Part shown: positions 26,990-35,100 of the stretch, piece after piece
Layout: every line of letters begins with the position of its first letter
Position numbering within the stretch: position 1 is the first letter of the stretch
NCBI RefSeq assembly: GCF_000497575.1
Contig: NZ_APJI01000006.1
Span: 124,001 to 188,000 of the forward strand
Direction: 5' to 3'
DNA from: Afipia sp. OHSU_II-C1
GTDB lineage: Bacteria > Pseudomonadota > Alphaproteobacteria > Rhizobiales > Xanthobacteraceae
Length of the DNA: 64,000 nt
The notes under the pieces: model-generated
What the model was told of the DNA's origin: nothing
What the model saw: the letters and a program-made list of their open reading frames with translations, nothing else
The model's database searches: none
Translations under genes and position numbers: made by a program

Positions 26990-27066
26990 GTCATTGCGAG
27001 CGAAGCGAAGCAATCCACTCTCGAATTGACTGGATTGCTTCGTCGCAAATGCTCCTCGCAATGACG
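26990..27066. repeat. intergenic palindromic repeat (GTCATTGCGAGCGAAGC type)
   Basis: GTCATTGCGAG at 26990-27000 and CTCGCAATGAC at 27055-27065 are outer inverted arms; GAAGCAATCCA (27007-27017) and TGGATTGCTTC (27031-27041) are inner arms. The element resembles dispersed intergenic repeats common in Bradyrhizobium-like and other alphaproteobacterial genomes. It separates the dioxygenase gene from the oxidoreductase gene and could attenuate read-through or stabilise the upstream mRNA. Confidence 0.8.
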
Positions 27067-27073
27067 AGGAGTG

Positions 27074-27874
27074 CTATTCCGCCGCCTGACGATGGCTGCG
27101 CGCGTAGCGAACCAGCGCGTCGTCATCAACGGTCTGGATCGGCGTGAAATCGCGATGCGCGATGAACTCCGGCCGCGTCGGCGTGCGGATGTAGTTCGAA
27201 ACCGAATTCAGCGTCAGATAGACGATCTTGCGCGGATACGGCGTGATATTACCCGCCGAGCCGTGCACCAGGTTGCCGTGGAACATCAGCATGCCGCCCG
27301 GCTTGCCGGTCGGCGCGACAATGCCGCCCTCCTTGACGAGGCGCGTTACGGTCTCCTCATCCAGCGTCCAGAGCGGATAGGACGTGGTCGCAAGATCGTG
27401 CGATGCCTTGAGATCGCCGGCGTTTTGGCTTCTCGGCACCAGCATCAGGGGGCCGTTGATCGGCATCACCTCATCGAGGAAGACCGCGATGTTCATCGCC
27501 AGCGGCTGCGGCATGCCGTCGTCGCGCTTCCAGGTGCCGTAATCCTGATGCCATTGCCAGACGTCGCCGGTGAACGCGGACTTCGCGTTGATCTTGTACT
27601 GATGCATGTAGACCTTCTCGCCGAAGATCTGCTCGACCGGCTCGATCATGCGCGGATGCGCGCCGAGCAGGCGAAACGCCTCATTGTAAAGATGCGCGGC
27701 AAAGGCGGTGCGCGGCGCCCCGCTCTTCTCGCGCCAGACCTCGGGGCGCTGCTCCTCATAGATCGACACGGCTTCACGCCGCAGAACATCGACTTCCTCG
27801 GCGTTGAAAAGCTCAGGCAGGAACAGCCAGCCTTCGGTACGGAATTGCTCGAGCTGCTCGGGGGTCAGTTTCAC
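27074..27874 (-). CDS. phytanoyl-CoA dioxygenase family protein (EctD-like)
   Basis: The 266-residue protein is an Fe(II)/2-oxoglutarate dioxygenase of the PhyH family. The 2-His-1-carboxylate ligands are visible as HQD in VWQWHQDYGTW and a distal His in LMFHGNLVHGSAGN; an Arg for 2-oxoglutarate follows in PRKIVYLTLN. The stretch FLDEVMPINGPLMLVPRSQ resembles the ectoine hydroxylase EctD/ThpD branch, but there are no ectoine genes nearby. It hydroxylates an unknown substrate. A GntR regulator is divergent (180-bp gap) and a SAF-domain dehydrogenase follows, so regulator, hydroxylase and dehydrogenase form a plausible degradation module. Confidence 0.85.
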   Translation of the reverse strand: MKLTPEQLEQFRTEGWLFLPELFNAEEVDVLRREAVSIYEEQRPEVWREKSGAPRTAFAAHLYNEAFRLLGAHPRMIEPVEQIFGEKVYMHQYKINAKSAFTGDVWQWHQDYGTWKRDDGMPQPLAMNIAVFLDEVMPINGPLMLVPRSQNAGDLKASHDLATTSYPLWTLDEETVTRLVKEGGIVAPTGKPGGMLMFHGNLVHGSAGNITPYPRKIVYLTLNSVSNYIRTPTRPEFIAHRDFTPIQTVDDDALVRYARSHRQAAE

Positions 27875-27982
27875 GACGATCCTCCTTGTTTGTTTTCAGG
27901 TCGTTTCCCGGATCTTGTTTTTTGTCCCGGAGCGCTTGCTGCGCCCCCGGCCGCCGGCGGTGCGAACCACCCCACGGTAAGT

Positions 27983-28017
27983 CAGTATTGCATTCTGAAT
28001 TCAGTATTCTAAACTCA
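27983..28017. promoter_or_regulatory. candidate GntR operator in the dioxygenase/GntR divergent promoter
   Basis: The stretch contains the 10-bp perfect palindrome CTGAATTCAG (27995-28004) and the heptamer CAGTATT twice in direct repeat (27983 and 28002). It lies in the AT-richest part of the 180-bp divergent gap, about 40-70 bases upstream of the GntR start. Confidence 0.4.
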
Positions 28018-28054
28018 GGATGCGGCTTGCACCCCACCCTGTCAAGCAGCAACC

Positions 28055-28750
28055 ATGCTGCCGCGCAGCGATGATTCCATCGGAGGAGAAGTGCTCGAGT
28101 CCCTGGCCCCGCCGAAAAGTCTGGTCGATCAGGTCTATGAGGTGATCCTCGATGCCCTGTGCGACGGCACGTTCAAGCCCGGCGAGCGTCTCACCCAGGA
28201 GAGCATCGCCGCGCGCCTGAATGTCTCCCGGCAGCCGGTGACCCACGCGCTGGCGGTGTTGAAGGCGCAGGGATTTCTTGCGCAGGGGCGTCAGGGATTG
28301 ACCGTCACCGCCGTCGATCCAGATTTCTTCGAGGCGATCTACCAGATTCGCTCGGCGGTCGAGCCGCTGGCCGTCAAGCTGGCGACGCCGCGCCTCACCA
28401 AGGAGTCGATCGCACGCGGACGCGCGCTGATCGAGTATGGCCGCAAACTGGTGGCCGCCGGCGACAGCCGCGCCAGTCTTCAGGCAGACATAGACTTCCA
28501 CTCATTCATCTACGATCTCTCCGGCAATCCCCTGATCGCCGAGACGATGCGGCTGCACTGGCGCCACCTGCGCCGCGCGATGGGCGAAGTGCTGCGCCAT
28601 CCGGGCACGTCGATCAGCGTCTGGAAGGAACACGGCCGCATTCTCGAAGAGATGATCCGCGGCGACGGTGATGCCGCTGCCGAACTGATGCGCCGCCATC
28701 TGGTCGAAGCCTACGAACGCACGGGAAAGAGCGGCGAGAAACTCGCGTAA
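28055..28750 (+). CDS. GntR family regulator (FadR/FCD subfamily)
   Basis: The 231-residue regulator has an N-terminal winged helix (residues about 22-85, LVDQVYEVILDALCDGTFKP with RLNVSRQPVTHALAVLKAQG). An all-helical FCD ligand-binding domain follows (about 95-220), with DIDFHSFIYDLSGNPLI and the C-terminal HGRILEEMIRGDGDAAAELMRRHL carrying the metal-binding His residues of the family. It is divergent from the PhyH-type dioxygenase gene and probably controls it in response to the pathway substrate or product. Internal starts (for example ATG or GTG codons about 10 residues in) are possible. Confidence 0.9.
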   Translation: MLPRSDDSIGGEVLESLAPPKSLVDQVYEVILDALCDGTFKPGERLTQESIAARLNVSRQPVTHALAVLKAQGFLAQGRQGLTVTAVDPDFFEAIYQIRSAVEPLAVKLATPRLTKESIARGRALIEYGRKLVAAGDSRASLQADIDFHSFIYDLSGNPLIAETMRLHWRHLRRAMGEVLRHPGTSISVWKEHGRILEEMIRGDGDAAAELMRRHLVEAYERTGKSGEKLA

Positions 28751-28759
28751 CCGTTCAAG

Positions 28760-29167
28760 TCACGCCTCCTGATCCGCCTTCAGAAGCGAGCAGCCGGTGA
28801 TCTTGATACTACCGTCCGGCTGCTGCTCCAATGTGTAGAGCGCTTCCCAAGCCACTCCGTCGCTATCGACGATATGAACGTGTTGAACGATCGCATCGCC
28901 GGACCCCGCCGACTTGCCGAACTCGACGCGTTTCGGGCGAACGAGCGGCGCATAACTTTGCCGGACCATGCTCATGAAAATATCGGGCCGGGTGAAAAGT
29001 CCCTGGATGGCCGGCGCCGCGTAGGAATAGGCCGCCGCCGCATCGTCCCTGCCGATGGCTTCGAGCTGTGAACTGATGACGGCCTGCGCAGGCCCGGCAT
29101 CGTCCCCCGCCCGGAGGTCGGGCGCGAAGCCTACAAGCAATGCGATGATCAGAACAAATGCGCGCAT
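28760..29167 (-). CDS. DUF4864 family periplasmic protein
   Basis: The 135-residue protein has a Sec signal peptide (MRAFVLIIALLVGFAPDLRA, cleavage near residue 20). The DUF4864 pattern follows: QAVISSQLEAIGRDDAAAAYSYAAPAIQ, then a PDIFMSMVRQSYAPLVRP segment and the C-terminal YTLEQQPDGSIKITGC strand. It is an exported NTF2-like fold of unknown role. It converges on the GntR gene with a 9-base gap and is about 95 bases downstream of the Bug-type protein gene, on the same strand. Confidence 0.85.
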   Translation of the reverse strand: MRAFVLIIALLVGFAPDLRAGDDAGPAQAVISSQLEAIGRDDAAAAYSYAAPAIQGLFTRPDIFMSMVRQSYAPLVRPKRVEFGKSAGSGDAIVQHVHIVDSDGVAWEALYTLEQQPDGSIKITGCSLLKADQEA

Positions 29168-29262
29168 GGGTGATCCTGACCGGCTTGCGATCCTCGCAGG
29201 AATCGCACGCCATGAACAGGATACGCGTCAGCGGCGTTCAGGGTTTCAGGAACAATACTCGC

Positions 29263-30255
29263 CTAGACTGGCTCCAGGCCCAGCGCCTTCGCGCTCGCCA
29301 TCCAGATCGGCAATTCGTTCTGATACAGGGCATTGGTTTCCTTGAACCCGAGCGCCGGCTCCAGCACGAAGGTGGCGAGAACTTCTTTCACCTTCGGATC
29401 GGTGTTGGCCGCCACGCAGAGTTGCGCCAGCCGGTCGACGATCGGCTGCGGCGTCGCCTTCGGAAGCGCCCAGCCGGTGAAGCCACTGACGGTGAAAAAC
29501 TTCGAGGTTGCACCCTGTTCAGGCAACGTCTTGACGTTCGGAAGCGCGGCGACCTTCTTCGAATGCACCGCGAACGGGACACCGAGATTGCTTTGCAGCA
29601 CGGGTTGCGCGGCCGTGTAGCTGCCCATCGCGACATCGAGCGTGCCCTCCATCAGCCCGGTCCACATCGGCGCTTCGCCGCGATAGTGAATCGGCTCGAT
29701 GTTGAGGCCATACTGTTGGTTGAGTTCGTTGATCGTCATGTGCGGGGCAGAGCCCGCGCTGTAGGTGCCGAAGTTCACCTTTCCGTTCTTGCGCGCGAAA
29801 GCGACGAAATCGTCCAGCGTTTTGACATCGGACTTCAGGCTCGCAACCAGCGGCAGCCCGGCGCCCGGAATGATACTGACGAGCGTCAGGTCCTTGTCCA
29901 TGTCATAGCCGGGGGTCTTCATCATCGCCCGGTTCATCACATAGGTGGTCGAGATGGAGCAGAGGATGGTGTGCCCGTCGGGCTCGGCGCGCGCGACTTC
30001 CGCCGCGCCGATCGAGCCTGACGCGCCCGCCTTGTTCTCAATGACAACGGTCTGCCCCACCTGCTTGCCAATGAACTCGCCGAATGCACGGGCGAGCAGG
30101 TCGGTCTGGCCTCCGGCCGGGTAACTACAAATCATGCGGATCTGCCGCGACGGCCAGGCGGCCTGCGCCGAAGCCCCGCGCAAGATGAAAGGCGTCGCGG
30201 CGGTTGCCGCACCTGCTGCTATGAAATGACGACGGCTGAATTTCTTCTCTGACAT
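29263..30255 (-). CDS. tripartite tricarboxylate transporter substrate-binding protein (Bug/TctC family)
   Basis: The 330-residue protein has a twin-arginine signal (KKFSRRHFIAAGAATAATP) and the Bug fold: WPSRQIRMICSYPAGGQTDL, then VVIENKAGASGSIGAAEVA and DGHTILCSISTTYVMN, with the two lobes joined at about residue 130. It captures a carboxylate in the periplasm, either for a TctAB permease (none nearby) or as an orphan sensor, as is common for Bug proteins. ATG at 30253-30255 is chosen because GGGAGGTGATC precedes it; a GTG two codons upstream would consume that site. The leader has alternative pairings (see the regulatory entry). Confidence 0.9.
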   Translation of the reverse strand: MSEKKFSRRHFIAAGAATAATPFILRGASAQAAWPSRQIRMICSYPAGGQTDLLARAFGEFIGKQVGQTVVIENKAGASGSIGAAEVARAEPDGHTILCSISTTYVMNRAMMKTPGYDMDKDLTLVSIIPGAGLPLVASLKSDVKTLDDFVAFARKNGKVNFGTYSAGSAPHMTINELNQQYGLNIEPIHYRGEAPMWTGLMEGTLDVAMGSYTAAQPVLQSNLGVPFAVHSKKVAALPNVKTLPEQGATSKFFTVSGFTGWALPKATPQPIVDRLAQLCVAANTDPKVKEVLATFVLEPALGFKETNALYQNELPIWMASAKALGLEPV

Positions 30256-30301
30256 GATCACCTCCCTAAAATCTTAGGAGGGCATCTCATTGGTCCCTCC
30301 T
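30256..30301 (-). promoter_or_regulatory. structured leader with alternative pairing of the Shine-Dalgarno region
   Basis: On the minus strand AGGAGGG (plus 30295-30301) can pair with CCCTCCT (plus 30276-30282). That same CCTCCTAA can instead pair with the TTAGGGAGG that contains the ribosome binding site (plus 30261-30269), with one G-U pair and one mismatch. The two helices exclude each other, so the leader could expose or hide the start of the Bug-type gene. Confidence 0.4.
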
Positions 30302-30441
30302 GAATTTTTCCAGAAGGCTAACCCATCGCCGCGGCTTGTCCACGGCGAAAGACGGGACAGATTGGCGCATTGCCGCGCGATATCATCCCGCGCTCAATCT
30401 GCGTGCGGAAATTCAACCCGTCTCTTCTCACATCGCCACAA

Positions 30442-31407
30442 TCAATAGCCACGCTGGCGATCGACAACGTTTTGCAGCGGTCGTCCTGCCTCAAAGCCCA
30501 GTATCTGCGCGGCAACATATGAGGCGATAGAATCGGGATCGGTATCAGCGGCATTGTGCGGAGAAATAGTAACTGCGGGGTGCGCCCAAAGAGGACTGGC
30601 GGATGGCAACGGCTCCCGTTCGAACACATCAAGCGTCACGGCTTTCAGCGTCCCGTCGTCAAGACAGGCGATGATGTCGCTCTCGTTCTGAAGTCCGCCA
30701 CGGCCCGCATTGATGACGACGGGGCCTCCAAGAGGGCCGTCACTTGCAAGCTGCACGAAAAGCTCGCGCGCCAGAAAGCCTCGCGTTTCGGAGGTCAGCG
30801 GCAGAAGAACCACAAGAATATCGGTTCTCGCCAGAAAAGCGGCGAGCTGACTTGATCCCGCATAGCACTGAATGCCATCGATCGACTTTTCGCTTTTGCT
30901 CCAGCCTGCGACCTGAAAACCCAGGTCGCGAAGCGCAAACGCGGTGTGCCGGCCCAGCACTCCCATCCCGAGGATGCCGACGCGAACGGCCCGGGCCGGC
31001 CATTGAAAGCGGGGAGCCCAGACACGCCTTGCCTGGCAGTCGGCGAGATAAGCCTGCTGCCGATGATGCATCAGCGTATGCATGACGATGTACTCTGTCA
31101 TGCGAGACGTCAGATCGTCATCCGCGACGCGGACGAGGGGAACGGCGGGAAGCCGGGGATCTTGCAGGACCGCATCCACGCCCGCTCCCAGATTGAAGAT
31201 CGCTTTGAGATGCGGGAAAGTTTGAAGAAGACCTGGCTCCGGCTGCCATACAGCCGCATAATGCACCGAGCCGGGGTCAACTGCGTCAGCCGGAAACAGG
31301 GCAACATCCCGGTCCTTGAGCTGCTGATTGAACCGTAACTTCCAGCGATCGGGAGCCCAGTTATCAGTCCCGCCGCTGATCAACAGCGCTAACGCACCTT
31401 TCGACAT
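30442..31407 (-). CDS. ghrA: glyoxylate/hydroxypyruvate reductase A (GhrA-like)
   Basis: The roughly 321-residue D-2-hydroxyacid dehydrogenase reduces glyoxylate or hydroxypyruvate with NADPH. It shows the GhrA-type NAD(P)-binding motif VRVGILGMGVLGRHTA, the substrate-binding NLGAGVDAVL, the catalytic Arg in VVINAGRGGLQNESD, the Glu in LDVFEREPLP and the His in HPAVTISPHNAAD. It lacks the longer substrate domain of SerA. ATG at 31405-31407 gives a normal N-terminus; an ATG four codons upstream is possible. It has no operon partner, with 186 bases to the Bug-type gene and about 100 to the IalB-family gene. With aceA in the same window, glyoxylate is a reasonable substrate. Confidence 0.85.
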   Translation of the reverse strand: MSKGALALLISGGTDNWAPDRWKLRFNQQLKDRDVALFPADAVDPGSVHYAAVWQPEPGLLQTFPHLKAIFNLGAGVDAVLQDPRLPAVPLVRVADDDLTSRMTEYIVMHTLMHHRQQAYLADCQARRVWAPRFQWPARAVRVGILGMGVLGRHTAFALRDLGFQVAGWSKSEKSIDGIQCYAGSSQLAAFLARTDILVVLLPLTSETRGFLARELFVQLASDGPLGGPVVINAGRGGLQNESDIIACLDDGTLKAVTLDVFEREPLPSASPLWAHPAVTISPHNAADTDPDSIASYVAAQILGFEAGRPLQNVVDRQRGY

Positions 31408-31510
31408 CTGAAACTCCAACAGCGCTGTGAGACATTCAGCTACACGCGAAGCGCTGCCTGAGATCGATATCTCAAGCTTCTGGAACGCCCGGCATCCGGG
31501 TTATAAGGAG

Positions 31511-32110
31511 CTAATTGATTTTATCATAGCTTTCGGCGAAGCCGGAAAGCACGAAAGCAAGGTTCACATTTTCCTTGTTGAGGTTCTGAAAAATCACGGA
31601 AAGCCGTTTTCCTGCTTTCATCGCGCTCAACAATTCAGCCGAGATCGTCGTCGCGGCGTAACACCCCTTCAGATCGCACGTCTGGATGACGAGCGCCTGC
31701 GGCTTGCTCTCGTCGATCTGCAGATTGACGCCGCCCGGAAGAAACAATCCCACCGGCAGCTGAATCATCATCACGGGCTGGCGGGTTTCGGGAGGCACCT
31801 TCACATTGACGGAAGCCACCAGTTGTCCGGTTTTTGTAATGAACAGACTCTGCTCGACCTCGCAGAGCAGAGCTGTTTTCCTGCCATCGCTGGAGCAGCG
31901 CGACGTCCAGACCGGTTGAGGCGGCGCATTGCCATCGGCAGGAGTTGCCTGCGCCGTCGTGCCCGGTGCGGCGGGTGCCGCCGATGACTTCGACGGTGTG
32001 GCTGGCTTCGTTGGCTTTTGTTGAGGTTGCTGGGCTTCAGCCGAATTCATCAGGGCAATACTGAAGATGCTCGCAATCAGAAGAAACGCTCGCATTATCT
32101 TGCTCACCAT
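31511..32110 (-). CDS. ialB: invasion-associated locus B (IalB) family protein
   Basis: The roughly 199-residue protein has a Sec signal peptide (MRAFLLIASIFSIALMNSAEA). A low-complexity Q/P/T/A linker follows (about 30-75), then an IalB domain: WTSRCSSDGRKTALLCEVEQS, FLPGGVNLQIDESKPQ, TCDLKGCYAATTISAELL and FQNLNKENVNLAFVLSGF, with four cysteines that could form two disulphides. IalB was named in Bartonella for a role in erythrocyte invasion; in free-living alphaproteobacteria the periplasmic family has no defined role. It lies 38 bases downstream of the giant autotransporter gene on the same strand and is probably co-transcribed. The starts at 32110 and 32095 are both possible; the second has GGTGAG upstream. 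Confidence 0.85.
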   Translation of the reverse strand: MVSKIMRAFLLIASIFSIALMNSAEAQQPQQKPTKPATPSKSSAAPAAPGTTAQATPADGNAPPQPVWTSRCSSDGRKTALLCEVEQSLFITKTGQLVASVNVKVPPETRQPVMMIQLPVGLFLPGGVNLQIDESKPQALVIQTCDLKGCYAATTISAELLSAMKAGKRLSVIFQNLNKENVNLAFVLSGFAESYDKIN

Positions 32111-32148
32111 CTCACCGCCGGACTCTCTTCTCGCAATCATCGTGCAGG

Positions 32149-35100
32149 CTACCACGCAACCTTCATACCGGCCATGCCGGAGTAAGCCAGACTTTGCGAT
32201 GCCACCTGAGTTGCCAGCGAACTGAACAGCGACACCTTGCTGTCGACGGCAAGTTCACTTCCGACAACGATTTGAGCCGAGTCCGCCAATGCGGACGTTC
32301 CCACCGTGTTGAACAGAAAGCCCGGCGCGACAACAAACGACGCGGTGATGTGCCGGTCAGGTATAAACTCGTGGACCCAGGCAGCCCGCAGATAGGGCGT
32401 CCATGTCGTGCCGTTTTCGAGCGTGAGCTTGCTGTCGAACTGGACACCAAGAGAAGACGGCAGGGACGTCGTCGACTGCGGCTGATAGGTCAGCCCCAAA
32501 AGGCCGGCAGGGCCACCGTAGGTGGGTGTTTCGGTGTAGCCGCGTTGCCATATATTCGCGAACTGTATCGCCCCGAAGGGTGTCACAGCTACGCGCCCGA
32601 CCGTCTGCCGCCATCCGAGTTCGAAGCGTCCGGAGATCTGATCGCTGGCAAACCGTCCCGAGACGAATTCGCTCGGCAACCCCGCCGCACTGATCGAGCG
32701 CGTTGCGCGATTGTCGAACCGGCCGTAGCCCAGGCTGCCGCTGAAATACAGCGGACCGTCGCGGTATGCGCCATAAACACCCAGATGCCCGCCTTCGATG
32801 CGGCCGGTCGTCGAGCGATCGGGTACGGAATAGGTCGAGCCGCTGCCGCCGACGCTGAATCCGAAAACCGCATTGTCGCCGAGCTGCCGTTCAACGCCGA
32901 AGCCGCCGCCGACGCTGGTCACCGCAGCGCCGGGCGTTCCCAGCGCCGCGTTGCTGTCGATCGTCTGCCGCGAACCAAAAGGCGCAGCCCAGGCCCGCCA
33001 GCGGTCCGAGAATGCCAGAGGCGCGGGCTTGCGGAAGGCGGAGTTTGCAATCACGTCAGCGGGCGACACGGCAGCGTAGGCCAATGTCCTGTCATCGAAG
33101 ACAACGCCATTGCTGCTTGCAGACCCCGCAACCCACGCGCTCATCTGATCGAACATCAGGGATGTGAAAGCCGTGCCTGCACTGAACGAGGCCTGTTGGG
33201 TGGCTGCCGTACCGCCTCCGCCCACGGCATTGTAGAAGGCCGACAGCGCCTGCTGATCCGGCAGATCAAACAATGCGGATGCAATCGGAGCGAATCCCGG
33301 CGAGTTGCGCGCGGTCTGGATCGCGTTGATGGCGTTGCCGATCGACGCAAATTGCGATGGAAGACCGACAGGATTGAACGAGACGCTGTAACCCAGCACG
33401 ATGTCGTTCGGATTGGGATAGAGCAGTCCGTACGTAACAATCGCCGACGACGCCACATTGAGGCTCAAGCCCGGATGAGAGACGCCTCCGCCCGTGGAGA
33501 CAATCGTCATCTGGTGATCGCCGGGCAGAACGAGGTACTTGTTGAGGAAGTTGATCGCGACCTTTCCGGAAATCGATCCGGTGCCCGTTGCATTGATCCG
33601 GTCGGCGGTATTCGGTCCAAAATCAAGATCGAGCTGATAGGTCGCGCCTGACGACTGAACGATGTTTCCGGTCACTGCGCTCGTGAACACATTGTTGATC
33701 GCACCCGGAGACATCGTACCGTCGTTGGTGAAGAAGTTTCCGGTGCCGACCATGACATTGGCGCCCATATTGAAAAGCGCGGCCGCCTTGTTGTTGAACG
33801 CATTGAGGCCGGTGCCGAGATCCACCGAGCCGGTCATGATGCCGAAGTTATCGACCGTGTCGTTGCCGGTCGTCGCCGTCATCGCGTTGCCCGCTATCTG
33901 ATTGATCGATGTGATCCTGCCGTAGTTGGTCAGAGTGTTTGTCGCGCCGTCGAGGAAGCCGACACCCGCACCCGTCCCACTGCCGCCGGTGATCGTCGTC
34001 CCGGCTGTGACAGTTAGCTCGATATTGCCGTTGCCCGTGCCACCGGCACTCTGGAGCAGCAAAGCGACCGAGTTCAGGCCAATGGCAGCCACGTCGCGGT
34101 CCTGTACCAGCGAGACGCTTGCGCCGGTGCCGGTGCCTCCCGCCGTGCCCTGGAACATGGGATCGAGGCCGAGCAGATCGCCGGACTTGCCGACAACGCC
34201 GCCGCCGCCGCCGACGCTCTGCACGAAGACACCGGCGGCATTGTCGCCGGTCATGATGATAGAGCCGTGGTTTTCCACGGTGACTGTGCCGCCGTTGCCA
34301 TTACCCTGCGCCTGAAGGGCGAACGTCGCCGCTCCGTCAGCCGTCGCGATGCCGCCACCGCCGCCGACACTCTGTGCGAAGAGGCCGACCGACCCCGCGC
34401 CCGTCATGATGATGGTTCCGGTCGACGTGTTGGTGATGGTCACGTCACCGCCGCGGCCAACCGACCCTGTCCCGCCGCCGATCGGCACGACAGCACCGAT
34501 CGTTGCCGCGATCGCCGAGCCGCCCGAACCGCCGCCGCCGCCGACACTCTGCGCAAAGATCGCGACCGAGTTGATCCCTGTTGTGGTGATGGCGCCGTTA
34601 TTGGTGACAGTGACGGTGCCGCCGTTACCGCCGTTGCCGCCCGTACCGCCTACGGCAACCGTGCCGCCACCCACATTGCCTGAGACCGTCAGCGCAGCAC
34701 CGCCGTTGCCGCCGCCGCCACCGACGCTCTGCGCGAAGATCGCGGTCGAGCCCGCGCCTGTTGTCGTGATCGTTCCGGTCGCGCGATTGGTGATCGTGAT
34801 GTCGCCGCCATCGCCGCTCGAACCGCCGCCGCCGCCAACGCCGATACCCACCGGCGCAACGGCGCCGTAGCTTCCGGACGTGCCGCCATTGCCGCCGCCA
34901 CCGCCGATGCTTTGCGCGAAAATGCCGAGGGAGATCGCGCCGTTGGTGCGGATCGATCCATAGTTATCGATGGTGATGGCGCCGCCATTACCTGACGATG
35001 CACCGTTGCCGCCGACCGAAATCGAGAGTCCGATACCGCCCGACACGACATTGCCGCCACCACCGCCGCCACCGCCGACGCTCTGTGCGTAGATGCCGTA

